Of a stretch of DNA of 64,000 nucleotides, positions 55,543-64,000 are shown piece by piece. The stretch's first letter is position 1. Each line of letters starts with the position of its first letter. Source of the stretch: G963663365 sp963663365 (GTDB lineage Bacteria; Hinthialibacterota; Hinthialibacteria; Hinthialibacterales; G963663365). Under the pieces are notes generated by a model. The model made no database searches. It saw nothing but the letters and a program-made list of their open reading frames with translations, and had not been told where the DNA came from. The stretch lies in NCBI GenBank assembly GCA_963663365.2, contig CAXXIH010000008.1:2108001-2172000 (forward strand). The letters run 5' to 3'. The translations under genes and the position numbers were made by a program.

Positions 55543-56196
55543 TTAATTTCTGAAAATATTCATGCCCGGTGTGAATGTCGAAAGAGACTGGATATCGCCC
55601 CAGCAGACAACAGGTGCATAAAGATGGACCTGCCCGTCGGCCTTGCCCGACTCAGCGATCTGGATATCCCCGGCATCAATGGTGCATCCCGTATAACGTT
55701 TTCCGAATTTCCCATTCGTGCAGAAATCCGGTTTCCGATACAGACGTTCGATATTTAGGAAATGGTATCCCGGAGGTGTGCTTGGCAAGGTAAAAACATC
55801 ACCTTGAAAAGTCTTCTCAATTCCTCCACTCCAATCCCGCAAATGTGCATCGAAAGAAACATCACATACCGGGCTTTCAAAACTGATAAAGCGCATAAAA
55901 TCTTCGGCATACCCGCTCGCCATCATGGCATGAAGTTGAAATCGAATTGGCTCGAAAACAGACTCTTCTGCAGCGGGCAAAAAATGCATGGATGGATCGG
56001 GCCCTGCTCCGCCGATTACCGCTCGTAATGGTGGTTGCGGTCTCGCTGCGGGCGCGGCAAAATCGTGATGAGCAAACAGCCATTCCATGAATAGAGGGAG
56101 TGTCGTCGCGCTGTCTTCGCTTGTAATTGTACCAATACCCCGGTAATACAAACGTGTTGCGCCTTCTATCGGCAAATAGGGATCGAAAAGTCTCAA
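55543..56196 (-). CDS. Putative tail tube or minor tail protein
   Basis: 217 residues, TTG start with GAGGT upstream and only 3 bases after the previous stop. Beta-rich with three or four internal aromatic/cysteine-rich blocks (for example DFCTNGKFGKRYTGC). Position after head-closure and terminator-like genes suggests tail tube or minor tail protein. No family is recognised. Confidence 0.4.
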   Translation of the reverse strand: MRLFDPYLPIEGATRLYYRGIGTITSEDSATTLPLFMEWLFAHHDFAAPAARPQPPLRAVIGGAGPDPSMHFLPAAEESVFEPIRFQLHAMMASGYAEDFMRFISFESPVCDVSFDAHLRDWSGGIEKTFQGDVFTLPSTPPGYHFLNIERLYRKPDFCTNGKFGKRYTGCTIDAGDIQIAESGKADGQVHLYAPVVCWGDIQSLSTFTPGMNIFRN

Positions 56197-56199
56197 CGT

Positions 56200-56709
56200 T
56201 TACACCTCGCTCTCTGCAAGGTACTGCAATTCAAAACGCACAATATGCGAAAATAGATCTGCATGTTTTGGTTCGGCCGCCTTTGCTTCCACATCGGTAA
56301 TATGGATCAATCCCCAGGGGGTCGTGTCGATGGTTTCCCCACCCGTTCGATACAAAGGCAATGTACGTCCCGGCGGCCAAGTTCCGCGCACCGCATCGCC
56401 TAAGGCCGCTGCACGCCTGAAATAGACTGAACCATCCGCATCAGGGAGTTCACGCACATACAGTGTGATATCCAGATGAGCATAAGTACGCACTCCCAAC
56501 CGCTTTTCATGCACAGGATTTGACCGGCATAGCTGTTTACGGCTTACTGGCTCCAGGCGGACATGCGCCCACACAGTCGCCTCTGTTGCTATAAATCCGC
56601 ATTCTGGCCAATGCACTTGTATATTGAAAGGCGAAGCAATCTCGGTCTGGAAAAGATAGGCCAAAGTCCCTTCAAGCCATTCGTAAGAGCCGGTTGTAGG
56701 CAAACTCAT
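56200..56709 (-). CDS. Putative tail terminator / completion protein
   Basis: From the ATG at 56709, overlapping the previous stop by ATGA, 169 residues. LEGTLAYLFQTEIASPFN at the start resembles tail terminator / neck proteins. The C-terminal beta strands DLFSHIVRFELQYL also fit. Position between head closure and tail protein supports this; no family is certain. Confidence 0.45.
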   Translation of the reverse strand: MSLPTTGSYEWLEGTLAYLFQTEIASPFNIQVHWPECGFIATEATVWAHVRLEPVSRKQLCRSNPVHEKRLGVRTYAHLDITLYVRELPDADGSVYFRRAAALGDAVRGTWPPGRTLPLYRTGGETIDTTPWGLIHITDVEAKAAEPKHADLFSHIVRFELQYLAESEV

Positions 56710-57077
56710 CCCATCCTCCGCAAACTTAACCGATAGGCCGCTCCCGCAGCATCTTTTTGCCAACGGACAACCGCATAGGTTGTATTCCCATCGACAACAC
56801 GGTCACGGCGTGTGGGTGCTGTACTCAAACGGTTCGCAGGCACAAGCAAAACTTTCCGCTCTTCTTGTACACGCACACCGTCTCGGACTTCTTCAATAGT
56901 CTCATTCGGCGCAAACACACCATAAATGTGAGAGGACATGGTTGCGTGCGTTGCATGACCGGTCCAATAATTAACGGACTCTTCTCCGGCATGGAGATAG
57001 CGCACGCGCCGGCCCATTCCCGGTTGTGCCGCGCATTCATGGAGCATCCATCCCAAACCGCCTGCTAAATCACTCAT
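56706..57077 (-). CDS. Putative head-closure / head-tail joining protein
   Basis: 123 residues: an N-terminal helix (AGGLGWMLHECAAQ), then beta strands with TTYAVVRWQKDAAGAAYRL. This layout (helix, then small barrel) is that of head-closure (stopper) proteins. It starts 18 bases after the interrupted connector gene ends, in the expected order. Confidence 0.45.
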   Translation of the reverse strand: MSDLAGGLGWMLHECAAQPGMGRRVRYLHAGEESVNYWTGHATHATMSSHIYGVFAPNETIEEVRDGVRVQEERKVLLVPANRLSTAPTRRDRVVDGNTTYAVVRWQKDAAGAAYRLSLRRMG

Positions 57078-57207
57078 TGATCTTTGCCTCGAGCCTCAAC
57101 GCGCTAATGCAATTTCACCCTGTAGATCGCCGGCCGAAGCCAAATAGGGCGAGAGATACACCAAGGCTTCAGGTGATACCGGCAATGGCTCACGAATCGC
57201 ATCATTA

Positions 57208-58309
57208 GAGGGATCTTCATATTAACTGTCCGATTGAAGCCGTTCTCTTGTTGTCCTCGGGGTGGGTAATAACATCGAGGAGAGCGGTGTCGAGGCGTTG
57301 AATCAACGCGTCACGATCCTTGCAGTGCACATTGGTAAACCAGCGTGCCTTGAGGACGCGCCAGATGCGTTCGATGGGGTTCAAATCCGGGGAATAAGGC
57401 GGGAGGTAGACCGGTTCAAAGAAATGCCAGTTGGTGGATTTTCGATGATGCCAAGAAGCGTTATCCAGAATGAGGATATTCCGCTTGCGCTGAGGATGAA
57501 TCATTCGATGCGCTTCGTCTAAAAACGCTTGGAATACATCACTGTCCACATGACTGGCTTCAATCGCGAAAAATTCTCCAGTCCGAGGCGCCACCATTCC
57601 CAAGGCATTCATTCGAATGTGGTCGCCATTGTGGGTGACGCGTGTCTTTCTCCCTTTTTTGTCCCAACGCTGCCGCGAGCGCGACTCGCCTTCAAACCCC
57701 GATTCATCCGCAAACCAGAGTTCAACGTCGGGATTCTCACTCAGCTCCCGCAATGTCTCACGAAAAGCCTGGCGTTTCTCTTCATCTTGACGGTCCGGCC
57801 AGGGCTGAGGCACTTTCAACGTAAAATCATTTTCATGAAAAAAACGTAAAACCGTATTGTACGAGCATTCGATCTGGTAAGTCTCTCGTAGAAAACCGTG
57901 AAAATTCCGAGCCGTCCAGAAGGTGCGAGCCACCTTTTCGGGGTGATCCAGCACTTCCAGCAATTCATTTTCCTGATTCGGATCAATACACTTGGGACGT
58001 CCACGGCCCGGCTTGGGAATCAGCCCATCAATCCCGCATTCATTAAACGCCTGAATCCAGCGTCGAAGGTTTCGTTCGCCAATCACAAGCGCTTTGCAGA
58101 CCTGATCCCGGGGAATCCCGGTAATCAATAACTGCATCGCCGTACAGCGCGTGTTCATCTCAAACGTACCCACCCGTGACGCCTCTTTCAGCTCCTCACA
58201 CGTCGCGTTCTCTGGATTGGGTTCCAAGCGTGTACGGCACATGCTGGTACCTTGACAGCAACCCTCCATAAGATCTAGGGGAAACGGACAATTCTTTTGA
58301 GGATCCCTC
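57208..58309. mobile_element. IS630-family insertion sequence
   Basis: 1102-bp element with imperfect terminal inverted repeats: the outer 28 bases (GAGGGATC...TGTCCG...) match at 22 positions. It is flanked by TA on both sides (57206-57207 and 58310-58311), the target-site duplication expected for IS630/Tc1 elements. It contains one transposase gene whose stop codon lies in the left repeat. The element sits in the same orientation as the phage genes. Confidence 0.92.
57217..58269 (-). CDS. IS630-family transposase
   Basis: 350 residues. N-terminal paired-type helix-turn-helix (about 40-100), then a DDE catalytic domain: D188 in ADESGF, D269 in LILDNASWHH and E300 in LNPIERIW, with the LPPYSPDLNPIERIW motif of the family. 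All triad residues are present, so it may be active. ATG at 58269 or the internal ATG after the N-terminal MEGCC part are both possible starts. Confidence 0.9.
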   Translation of the reverse strand: MEGCCQGTSMCRTRLEPNPENATCEELKEASRVGTFEMNTRCTAMQLLITGIPRDQVCKALVIGERNLRRWIQAFNECGIDGLIPKPGRGRPKCIDPNQENELLEVLDHPEKVARTFWTARNFHGFLRETYQIECSYNTVLRFFHENDFTLKVPQPWPDRQDEEKRQAFRETLRELSENPDVELWFADESGFEGESRSRQRWDKKGRKTRVTHNGDHIRMNALGMVAPRTGEFFAIEASHVDSDVFQAFLDEAHRMIHPQRKRNILILDNASWHHRKSTNWHFFEPVYLPPYSPDLNPIERIWRVLKARWFTNVHCKDRDALIQRLDTALLDVITHPEDNKRTASIGQLI

Positions 58310-58953
58310 TAAATCGAACCGAAACATCACCTAGTTGGATTTCATGCATGCCATGTCCCTGTAACCGAAGCATGCGCACACTCTGATCCAAAATCGCTTT
58401 GGCTTGAGCCAATTGGGCGCGTTTCACACTGGTCGGGATTGGATAAAGCAAACGGTATTCACTGGTTGGTTCCAAAGCCGCAGAAAAGGCGGATACTACC
58501 GTTACAACACCGGATTCCGCATCGAAACCTGAAACTCTGCGTATCTCAAACTGATTGGTTCCTTCTCTGATATAGAGGCTTCCATTTACAAAAAAGCCAT
58601 CAGGATAAACGGTTGGCTTTTCTAATTGTGAATCGTGCAATTCGGAAGCGCTGCTAGAACCGGAGGCATGTCCGCTTAAATACGGATGATCGCTACGCGG
58701 AAACGCCAAAGCCTGTTCGTTTCCCAGAGAATTCGAATGAAACTCGAACTTGCTTTTCTCGGCAAATAGCTTCGTTCCTCTGAATCGAAGCAGATCGACC
58801 TGCCTCGCCGCGGTCAAAAGCACTGACTCACGTAACGATGTGCTCAAACTCGACCATGCAAGTTCTTCTTGAAAAGCATAATCGACTGCAAAATGCATAT
58901 TAGCTTCAGTCGCCGTCACATACGAATTCGCAAGAGGAGAACCGGCCGTAATA

Positions 58954-59844
58954 TCAATGGACATTGCTTATCTCCATAAGTTTTTCTTCAATTACGTTGC
59001 AGCGTGCCGCCCAAGTGTGATTGGAAGCCACTTTCCGGTGCCCGCATCCGGTAATCGAAAGCCGCAGTTCTGAGTCTTCCAACAGCTGCCGTAACCGCTC
59101 CGTCAATTCCTCAAAACGTTGGAATTCCACATAATGCGCACCGGCCACCAACCCCGCGTCCAAAGCCTCATCGGCAAGCGTCTCGGTTACCAAACAAGCC
59201 CCGGTTCCCAAAGTCTCAAGAACACGAGACTCAAAATCACGCGCCTCGCCGAAATGAAGATTGAGTACAATTTTTGAGCGTTGAATTTCCTGTCTTAATT
59301 TATCCCCGTAGCAGTTCGTCAGTATACGTACATCAAAATCGCCAAGCCGCCTCAAAATCCCCATACGCCGCTGGTTAAGTGCGCCATAAAACAAGATGTC
59401 ATGTTGGCATTCTTGATAGGCCGGATAAAACAGCCGCTGATCGTATCCATTGAACAAAACGGAAACATTGGCAGCGCCAGTCCTCTCCATCATCAGACGT
59501 TTCATCACACGATCATGCACCCAAACATGCTGAAAGAGTTCCGGACGTTCCAGCAAAAGATTGTGCTGCTCTTTCCACCAAACCTCTGTGGCCCAATAAA
59601 CAGTGGGTGCGCGAAATGACTCAATAATCTCAACAGGAAACTGTTCGCCACGCTGCAAAAAAATCACATCCGGCAAAACCCGCTTCTCAAATCCATCCGC
59701 AAACAGACGGTACAAACGTGGTCTTTCACGCCGATAGTCCAAATCCACAACATCATGTCCGCGTTGAGCCAGTTCCTGTCCGACTGCACACTCCGCGCCC
59801 CAGGGAAAATTAGTTTCTGAACAGTTGATATAGAGAATCCGCAT
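58954..59844 (-). CDS. CgeB-like GT-B glycosyltransferase in a phage operon
   Basis: 296 residues. GT-B fold, with YWATEVWWKEQ in the middle, FYGALNQRRMGILRRL and EARDFESRVLETLGTGACLVTE in the donor-binding half. The last is the E-x7-E region typical of CgeB/GT4-like enzymes. Stop and start overlap with the next glycosyltransferase by one base. It is the third of three GTs between the coat and connector genes; target unknown. Confidence 0.7.
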   Translation of the reverse strand: MRILYINCSETNFPWGAECAVGQELAQRGHDVVDLDYRRERPRLYRLFADGFEKRVLPDVIFLQRGEQFPVEIIESFRAPTVYWATEVWWKEQHNLLLERPELFQHVWVHDRVMKRLMMERTGAANVSVLFNGYDQRLFYPAYQECQHDILFYGALNQRRMGILRRLGDFDVRILTNCYGDKLRQEIQRSKIVLNLHFGEARDFESRVLETLGTGACLVTETLADEALDAGLVAGAHYVEFQRFEELTERLRQLLEDSELRLSITGCGHRKVASNHTWAARCNVIEEKLMEISNVH

Positions 59845-61508
59845 CAGGCCGCCTCCCTGCCATCCATTGGTGCTTGACCGCAGTCCTCAAGTTCTGATTC
59901 GCGTTGTCGGATTTCAAAAATACCAATCTGCCGATGGGCAATGGCGGGGCGTGAAGGAGGACTAGGGATAATTCGATAGCCGGAAGCAGCAAGTTTGCTT
60001 TCGCCTTTAGAGACTGCCGGTTCACAAGCCACTGCGTAACATCCGGCTCGCTCGGCTGCATTTCGCAACTCACCCGGATTCGGCAGTGTTTTCCAGACTA
60101 CAACCAAATCCCAATTATCTTTTGCATCGTACAAAGCCGTATCGATGTTGCCGTCAAATATCCTTGAGAAGAGACCACGCGCTTGCTCTCCGGCAACACG
60201 GCCATCTCCAACAGCCAAATCGAACACGTCGGCATCCGTACATGATTTCAGCACTTTGCGAAGCCATTTGCCATCGCTTAATTCTTCTACAATAAGCAGT
60301 ACCGTGCGAATCGGTCTCTTAGAGATTGTTTCGAGTATCGGACGCCACAGATAATACTCTGAGGTCGTCAACACATCGGGCTTCTCATAGCGGACGGATA
60401 TCTGCTTGGCCGGCAATAGAAGGCTCGGTTTTTTAAAACCGGTAATTGTATTCAACACCGCATCGACAAACCGTTCTTGTTGACTGCTCCATGTGCGGTT
60501 TTCGCGCATGAATTCGGCGGCATTTCTCCCTTGTTCCGATATTACTTCCGGATGTTCAACATACCGGTTCATCACATCCACAAGGTTGCGAACATCCACC
60601 GGACGCTCCGGCCAGTAATAACCATCATCCCGAAAACTTGCGCTATGAGTGCGCACCAAAGAGCCGCTGTAATTTTGGGAAACGATTTCGGTATACGGTG
60701 CAACACACGGCGCAATTACCGGCCGTCCCGACGCCATTGCTTCATAGACCGTCAATCCAAGCCCATCTAGTTTGGCCGGATAGACACAGACATTTCCCCA
60801 TACATAGGGTTCAGGCGTAGCAAAATTCCCCTCATGAAATTGGATTCTCGAATCATTGCGGATTTCCTCGCACAACGCCGCGCCTAAATCTTTCATTTCC
60901 ACCTGGGCGGCAATGAACAGACGTGCATCTTCATGAGGCAAGTGCCGAAAAGCGGTAATCGCTTCCGCAGTTCCTTTTCGCCCGCCGATTCCTAACCATC
61001 CGGCGCTATGCACAAAAACAGGCTCCGTCTCGGCTGGCTCACAACGAATATCTTCAGGAAACACACACCACGGGATATACACCATTCCCGGATGCCAGGC
61101 AAACGCCTCTGCGTGACGGCGCGTATGACACAAGAGTGCATCGTAAAGTTCAAAAACCGGGACTGTTTCGGGCGTATAAAAATCAACATATCCAATCAGC
61201 GGTAAACGTCCCGTCAGATGATAAAGAATCCGCGCATCCTGTTGTTCATTGAAAATGAGCAAATCAATCTCTTCCCGCTTTAACCACGCATTAAACTCTT
61301 GAAGATCGATTCCTGTTCCGGACACTCCTCCAAAAGTCTCGGCGCGATATACATTGCCGTCAGCATCCCACTTGGCATCTAAAAGCCCTCCGCGTGCATA
61401 GATGGCAACGTCAGCAGTTTCTTGAAGCAACCTTCGGTATGTGCGTGAAACCATCCCTGCTCCACGCTCGTACCAGGCCGTGACAATGCCGATTTTGGGA
61501 CGATTCAT
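59844..61508 (-). CDS. GT4-family glycosyltransferase with a C-terminal extra domain
   Basis: 554 residues. The first 360 form a GT-B enzyme: IGIVTAWYERGAG, VFVHSAGWLGIGGRKGT, and the donor motif VYPAKLDGLGLTVYEAMASG. The last 190 residues form an additional Rossmann-like domain (RTVLLIVEELSDGKWLRK...DNWDLVVVWKTLPNPG) of unknown function. ATGA overlap with the upstream GT2 gene. Being in a phage structural operon it may glycosylate a virion protein, the host surface or DNA. Confidence 0.75.
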   Translation of the reverse strand: MNRPKIGIVTAWYERGAGMVSRTYRRLLQETADVAIYARGGLLDAKWDADGNVYRAETFGGVSGTGIDLQEFNAWLKREEIDLLIFNEQQDARILYHLTGRLPLIGYVDFYTPETVPVFELYDALLCHTRRHAEAFAWHPGMVYIPWCVFPEDIRCEPAETEPVFVHSAGWLGIGGRKGTAEAITAFRHLPHEDARLFIAAQVEMKDLGAALCEEIRNDSRIQFHEGNFATPEPYVWGNVCVYPAKLDGLGLTVYEAMASGRPVIAPCVAPYTEIVSQNYSGSLVRTHSASFRDDGYYWPERPVDVRNLVDVMNRYVEHPEVISEQGRNAAEFMRENRTWSSQQERFVDAVLNTITGFKKPSLLLPAKQISVRYEKPDVLTTSEYYLWRPILETISKRPIRTVLLIVEELSDGKWLRKVLKSCTDADVFDLAVGDGRVAGEQARGLFSRIFDGNIDTALYDAKDNWDLVVVWKTLPNPGELRNAAERAGCYAVACEPAVSKGESKLAASGYRIIPSPPSRPAIAHRQIGIFEIRQRESELEDCGQAPMDGREAA

Positions 61509-62785
61509 GAAAGCCCCTCCACTGCCAGGCGGTGGCTTTTAATCCAACGGATCGGACCGTCTTCCGCTTGCATAGCGACAGTTTGTCTCAAATGTTCCGC
61601 TTCCTGCTGGCGGTATGCGCGTTCCAGACGGCTCAAGCGCTCTACCGCATCGGCCGATCGTGGACGGTAACGGCAAACAACTCGCGCCTGTTCAATCGCT
61701 TCCGCAACCATCCCCAAACCTTCATACATTTCGGAAAGGATGAGATGCGGAAGATAAGTATAAATACGTTCGTCAAACGTTCCTTTGCTGTTCCGCCCGT
61801 CAAACGGCAAGACACTGGCAATTCGCAAGCATGTTTCCTGTTTCTGCCAATCGTGTCTCGCTGCTGCCACCGCTGAAAGTTCCAACCAGTGTTCGCGTTT
61901 TAGCGGAGCGCATTGCAGGCACGCACGCAAAAACTCATCTGCCCGTTCGTAATCGGGCGGATCCAGCAGACGGCATGCAACTCCGCTATGCAACAGGCAA
62001 TGGTAATACTCATCGCCGAAATTCCGGCCAAGTCGTTGCGCGTTATCCCGGTAAGCCTCCCCAAACTGGAGCACATTTTCCCAGTCGCTCATGACCATCG
62101 CATGGCGTTGCAGGTAACTCCAACTGCGTAAATCATCGGGGTCCGTTTCAATTCGCGCCTGCATCCGCCGGGGCAACATTTCGTTGCGTTGCTCAGCCCG
62201 CTTCTTTTCGCGTTGCGGCGGACGATCATGCAAAACCAATAGGTCGAGAAATCCCAACGCCTCATTCGGATCGTAACCAACCAGCACATTGTGCACAGGA
62301 TTACGGTACTGCAATCCCCGCTTGAAGATTCTTTCCTGAACGGAAACGACTTGCGCGATAAGGTTCTCATCGCAGTGAATTTTGACAGCGCATCCTAAGA
62401 CTTTGATATCCGGACGCTCGCGGTCAGTTCTTAAAATCGTATCTCGGATAATCTGCGCAGCATCATCGCCGAAACGAAAAACGGCATCGGGATAGGGGCG
62501 CTCTTGGACCGCAAAATGCTCATGCGCATCCAAATGCACAATCCAATCTCCACTGCACGCTTCCAGTACTTGATTACGCGCCACAGAGAAATCGTCACAC
62601 CATGTAAAAGAAATCACTCGGTCAGATAAATCTCGGGCAATCTCTTCCGTCTCATCTGTACTTGCATCATCCACGCCGACAATCACTTCATCACAAACTG
62701 CGCGTAGACATCGCAAAGTCCGTTCGATGGTTTCTCCTTCATCTTTGGCAATCACATAACCGGAAATCTTCGGCGGCATACGCAC
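61505..62785 (-). CDS. GT2-family glycosyltransferase with TPR-like tail
   Basis: 426 residues. N-terminal GT-A domain with ISGYVIAKDEGETIERTL, VGVDDASTDETEEIA and WIVHLDAHEHF in the metal-binding position. About 220-420 are helical repeats (RYRPRSADAVERLSRLE and others) like TPRs. Start has GGAG. This fold with TPR-like tail is common in bacterial surface-sugar GTs. First of three GT genes after the coat and small protein genes. Confidence 0.75.
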   Translation of the reverse strand: MRMPPKISGYVIAKDEGETIERTLRCLRAVCDEVIVGVDDASTDETEEIARDLSDRVISFTWCDDFSVARNQVLEACSGDWIVHLDAHEHFAVQERPYPDAVFRFGDDAAQIIRDTILRTDRERPDIKVLGCAVKIHCDENLIAQVVSVQERIFKRGLQYRNPVHNVLVGYDPNEALGFLDLLVLHDRPPQREKKRAEQRNEMLPRRMQARIETDPDDLRSWSYLQRHAMVMSDWENVLQFGEAYRDNAQRLGRNFGDEYYHCLLHSGVACRLLDPPDYERADEFLRACLQCAPLKREHWLELSAVAAARHDWQKQETCLRIASVLPFDGRNSKGTFDERIYTYLPHLILSEMYEGLGMVAEAIEQARVVCRYRPRSADAVERLSRLERAYRQQEAEHLRQTVAMQAEDGPIRWIKSHRLAVEGLS

Positions 62786-62795
62786 AGCTCCTTTT

Positions 62796-62978
62796 TTATT
62801 TCCAATTCATACGGTCCATGGTTTCGCGGGCCCGCTCGATTTTCATTTCCTCGCGTCGCTGTTCTTCCATGGTCAACTCGCGCCCTAAGGCCCGCGCCGT
62901 TTTATGTACCCGGCGGACCTTTTCGTGTTCCACTTCCGTCCGCCTCTGCTCAAAAAGTTCTTTTCGCGTCAATCCCAT
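62796..62978 (-). CDS. Small charged helical phage protein
   Basis: 60 residues from the ATG at 62978 (GLTRKELFEQRRTEVEHEK). Very rich in Arg and Glu, mostly coiled helix. Located between the coat gene and the GT2 gene in the same operon. It may be a head or assembly protein. No ribosome site stands out. Nothing more can be said. Confidence 0.45.
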   Translation of the reverse strand: MGLTRKELFEQRRTEVEHEKVRRVHKTARALGRELTMEEQRREEMKIERARETMDRMNWK

Positions 62979-63049
62979 TACCGAGAACACTCACTTCCAC
63001 AGGCGATGGGGAGGACGGTATTGCGCCGCCCTCCCCCAAGGACTCAGGC

Positions 63050-63907
63050 TCAGTCGGTCAAAACATCGACGGCGGCATTGCCACGCAACGCCTTCGCGCC
63101 GTAAATCGCATGAGCGGTAATACCTAAGGCGTTGGCTCGTCCCGGAAGCCGTTCCAGGAGAATCTCAACACCTCCCAGCCCGCCCGTTGTCAGGCCGAGT
63201 CCAAGACTTTCTTGTCGAATGAAAAAGAGATTGTGGTAATCATCCACATTAGAAGTCTGCAGGTTGGTGGACATATAAATGTCCATTCCTAAAACTTCTC
63301 CAATCAACCCCGTTTCAAAAGGTGTGCCTTCGTTCCGGTAGTCTTTCGAGATGAATTCGTGAATCGCAAACATCTCGTACTTCGCACCGGGGGTAATCAC
63401 ACCCACCCGTCCCCGTTGCGGGGCGTTATTCTGATCGAAGGTCTTCATGATTTCCCGCAATGTGGTTGCGGTAAAACCTGCGGTCGCATCGACATCGGTG
63501 GTAGTGATTCCCGTATAAAGACCGGCCAGAGCTTTTTCAATCTGCACAGCAACCGCTTCTGCACATTTCGCAGCCTGCGCGGCGGCAATGCCATATCCGC
63601 TCTGGCGGACAACACGGTCCGAAAGCACGGTGGAGCATTCGTACCAATCGTCCAATACAATCGTTACTTCCGCTTCCGTCACCGCATCGTAAGCCACTTC
63701 GGCAAGGCCGGTGTAGCTGGTTGCAGTTTTGGAGGCGAGTTTCGGAATATGTACGGTATCTCCGGGGCCGACATTGCGGCTCACTTCCAAAACCAAAGGC
63801 GCAATCACACGCGCCGATTCGTATTCCGGAAGAATCGCGGGATACCACTGTTCGGGGATATACACCGCCGCTTGTGGAGATGCCTGATAACCGTCGGTAA
63901 TCGCCAT
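63050..63907 (-). CDS. Phage major coat protein (P22 gp5-like)
   Basis: From ATG 63907, with AAGGAG upstream, 285 residues. EQWYPAILPEYESARVIAPLV, GDTVHIPKLASKTATSYTG and RGRVGVITPGAKYEMFAI are typical of P22-coat/HK97-fold coat proteins. It builds the icosahedral shell. Three glycosyltransferase genes follow, which raises the chance that the coat is glycosylated. Confidence 0.8.
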   Translation of the reverse strand: MAITDGYQASPQAAVYIPEQWYPAILPEYESARVIAPLVLEVSRNVGPGDTVHIPKLASKTATSYTGLAEVAYDAVTEAEVTIVLDDWYECSTVLSDRVVRQSGYGIAAAQAAKCAEAVAVQIEKALAGLYTGITTTDVDATAGFTATTLREIMKTFDQNNAPQRGRVGVITPGAKYEMFAIHEFISKDYRNEGTPFETGLIGEVLGMDIYMSTNLQTSNVDDYHNLFFIRQESLGLGLTTGGLGGVEILLERLPGRANALGITAHAIYGAKALRGNAAVDVLTD

Positions 63908-63919
63908 AAACAAAACTCC

Positions 63920-64000
63920 TTAACGAGACTGACTCTGCGCCTCAAATGGATCCACCAATTGCACATGCCCATCCAAAAGGTCTTGGCGCACCTGTTCAGG
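63920..64000 (-). CDS. C-terminal end of the next phage gene, partial
   Basis: Twenty-six residues ending VDPFEAQSQSR before a TAA at 63920-63922. The 5' part lies off the right edge. Position before the coat gene suggests a scaffold or protease-scaffold gene, but the visible part is too short to confirm. Confidence 0.5.
   Translation of the reverse strand, partial: PEQVRQDLLDGHVQLVDPFEAQSQSR

Larger units (their letters stand above)
57096..58964 (-). pseudogene. Phage head-tail connector gene split by an IS630-family element
   Basis: The intact 5' part (58964 to 58310) encodes NSYVTATEANMHFAVDYAFQ and LLTAARQVDLLRFRGTKLF, as in gp6-like / DnaT-like connector proteins. It ends in VSVRFRG, where the IS begins and adds ILKRIVRFP plus stop. 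Past the IS, from 57205 to 57096, the frame continues with NDAIREPLPVSPEALVYLSP and ends AGDLQGEIALAR. Removing the IS and one TA gives 765 nt in frame, 254 residues. The split protein lacks its last 37 residues. The start overlaps the glycosyltransferase stop by 11 bases. Confidence 0.85.

Noticed and set aside
45085..64000. Calling the whole phage region a gene transfer agent
   Set aside because: The tail gene order is GTA-like, but the same order occurs in siphophages; terminase, portal and integration genes are off the window and the IS insertion argues against a maintained function.
1..64000. CRISPR arrays, rRNA and tRNA genes
   Set aside because: No spaced direct repeats, no rRNA-like blocks and no cloverleaf with a T-arm were recognised by eye; a computed scan would be decisive.

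Overview
The window carries about 60 protein genes from a bacterium with a Gram-negative-type envelope (lipobox lipoproteins, a class III signal pseudopilin, a PEGA lipoprotein). Base composition looks balanced. The mix of a DUF4838 glycosidase-like protein, a DUF4432 epimerase-like protein, a bacterial deoxyhypusine-synthase homologue with a pyruvoyl-type arginine decarboxylase, several GT39-type membrane proteins and a partner-switching cassette suggests the PVC superphylum or a neighbouring candidate phylum (for example Lentisphaerota, Hydrogenedentota or Sumerlaeota). This placement is an inference. No rRNA, tRNA or CRISPR array was recognised.

Layout. 1-5.8 kb: partial pyrK, a GT39-like membrane protein, nrnA, an exported protein and an M3-like protein that has lost a zinc ligand. 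5.9-7 kb: an S24 (LexA/CI-like) repressor divergent from a small HTH protein, with a GAAC-N4-GTTC box between them. 7-13 kb: glycosyltransferases and a KDPG aldolase/KDG kinase pair. 13-20.7 kb: a TPR lipoprotein, unknown envelope proteins, a palindromic repeat region and an ABC-2 exporter (ATPase plus two permeases). 20.9-23.5 kb: a polyamine cluster (DHS-like, agmatinase, arginine decarboxylase) in which the last two genes are frameshifted. 23.5-32.8 kb: sugar metabolism (BadF-type kinase, GntR/UTRA regulator, BNR sialidase-like, GDPD, DUF4838). 32.8-42.1 kb: a pseudopilin and a large signalling block (hybrid kinase, two lone receiver proteins, HAD phosphatase, SpoIIE phosphatase, STAS antagonist, RsbW-like kinase). 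42.2-45.1 kb: uridine kinase, phosphoglucose/phosphomannose isomerase, DUF4432.

45.1-64 kb is a continuous minus-strand phage morphogenesis operon that runs off the right edge: coat protein, three glycosyltransferases, head-tail connector (split by an IS630-family element), head closure, tail terminator-like, tail protein, a small protein where a tape measure would be expected, then the DUF2460-like / DUF2163 / NlpC-P60 / gpJ-like baseplate series, three distal fibre-type proteins that all carry Sec signal peptides, and a lysis cassette (XhlA-like, M15 peptidase, lipoprotein).

The most unusual points are the glycosyltransferase block inside the structural operon together with exported Pro/Thr-rich fibre proteins, the absence of a recognisable tape measure, the clean IS insertion into the connector gene, and a cluster of three indels in adjacent polyamine genes.
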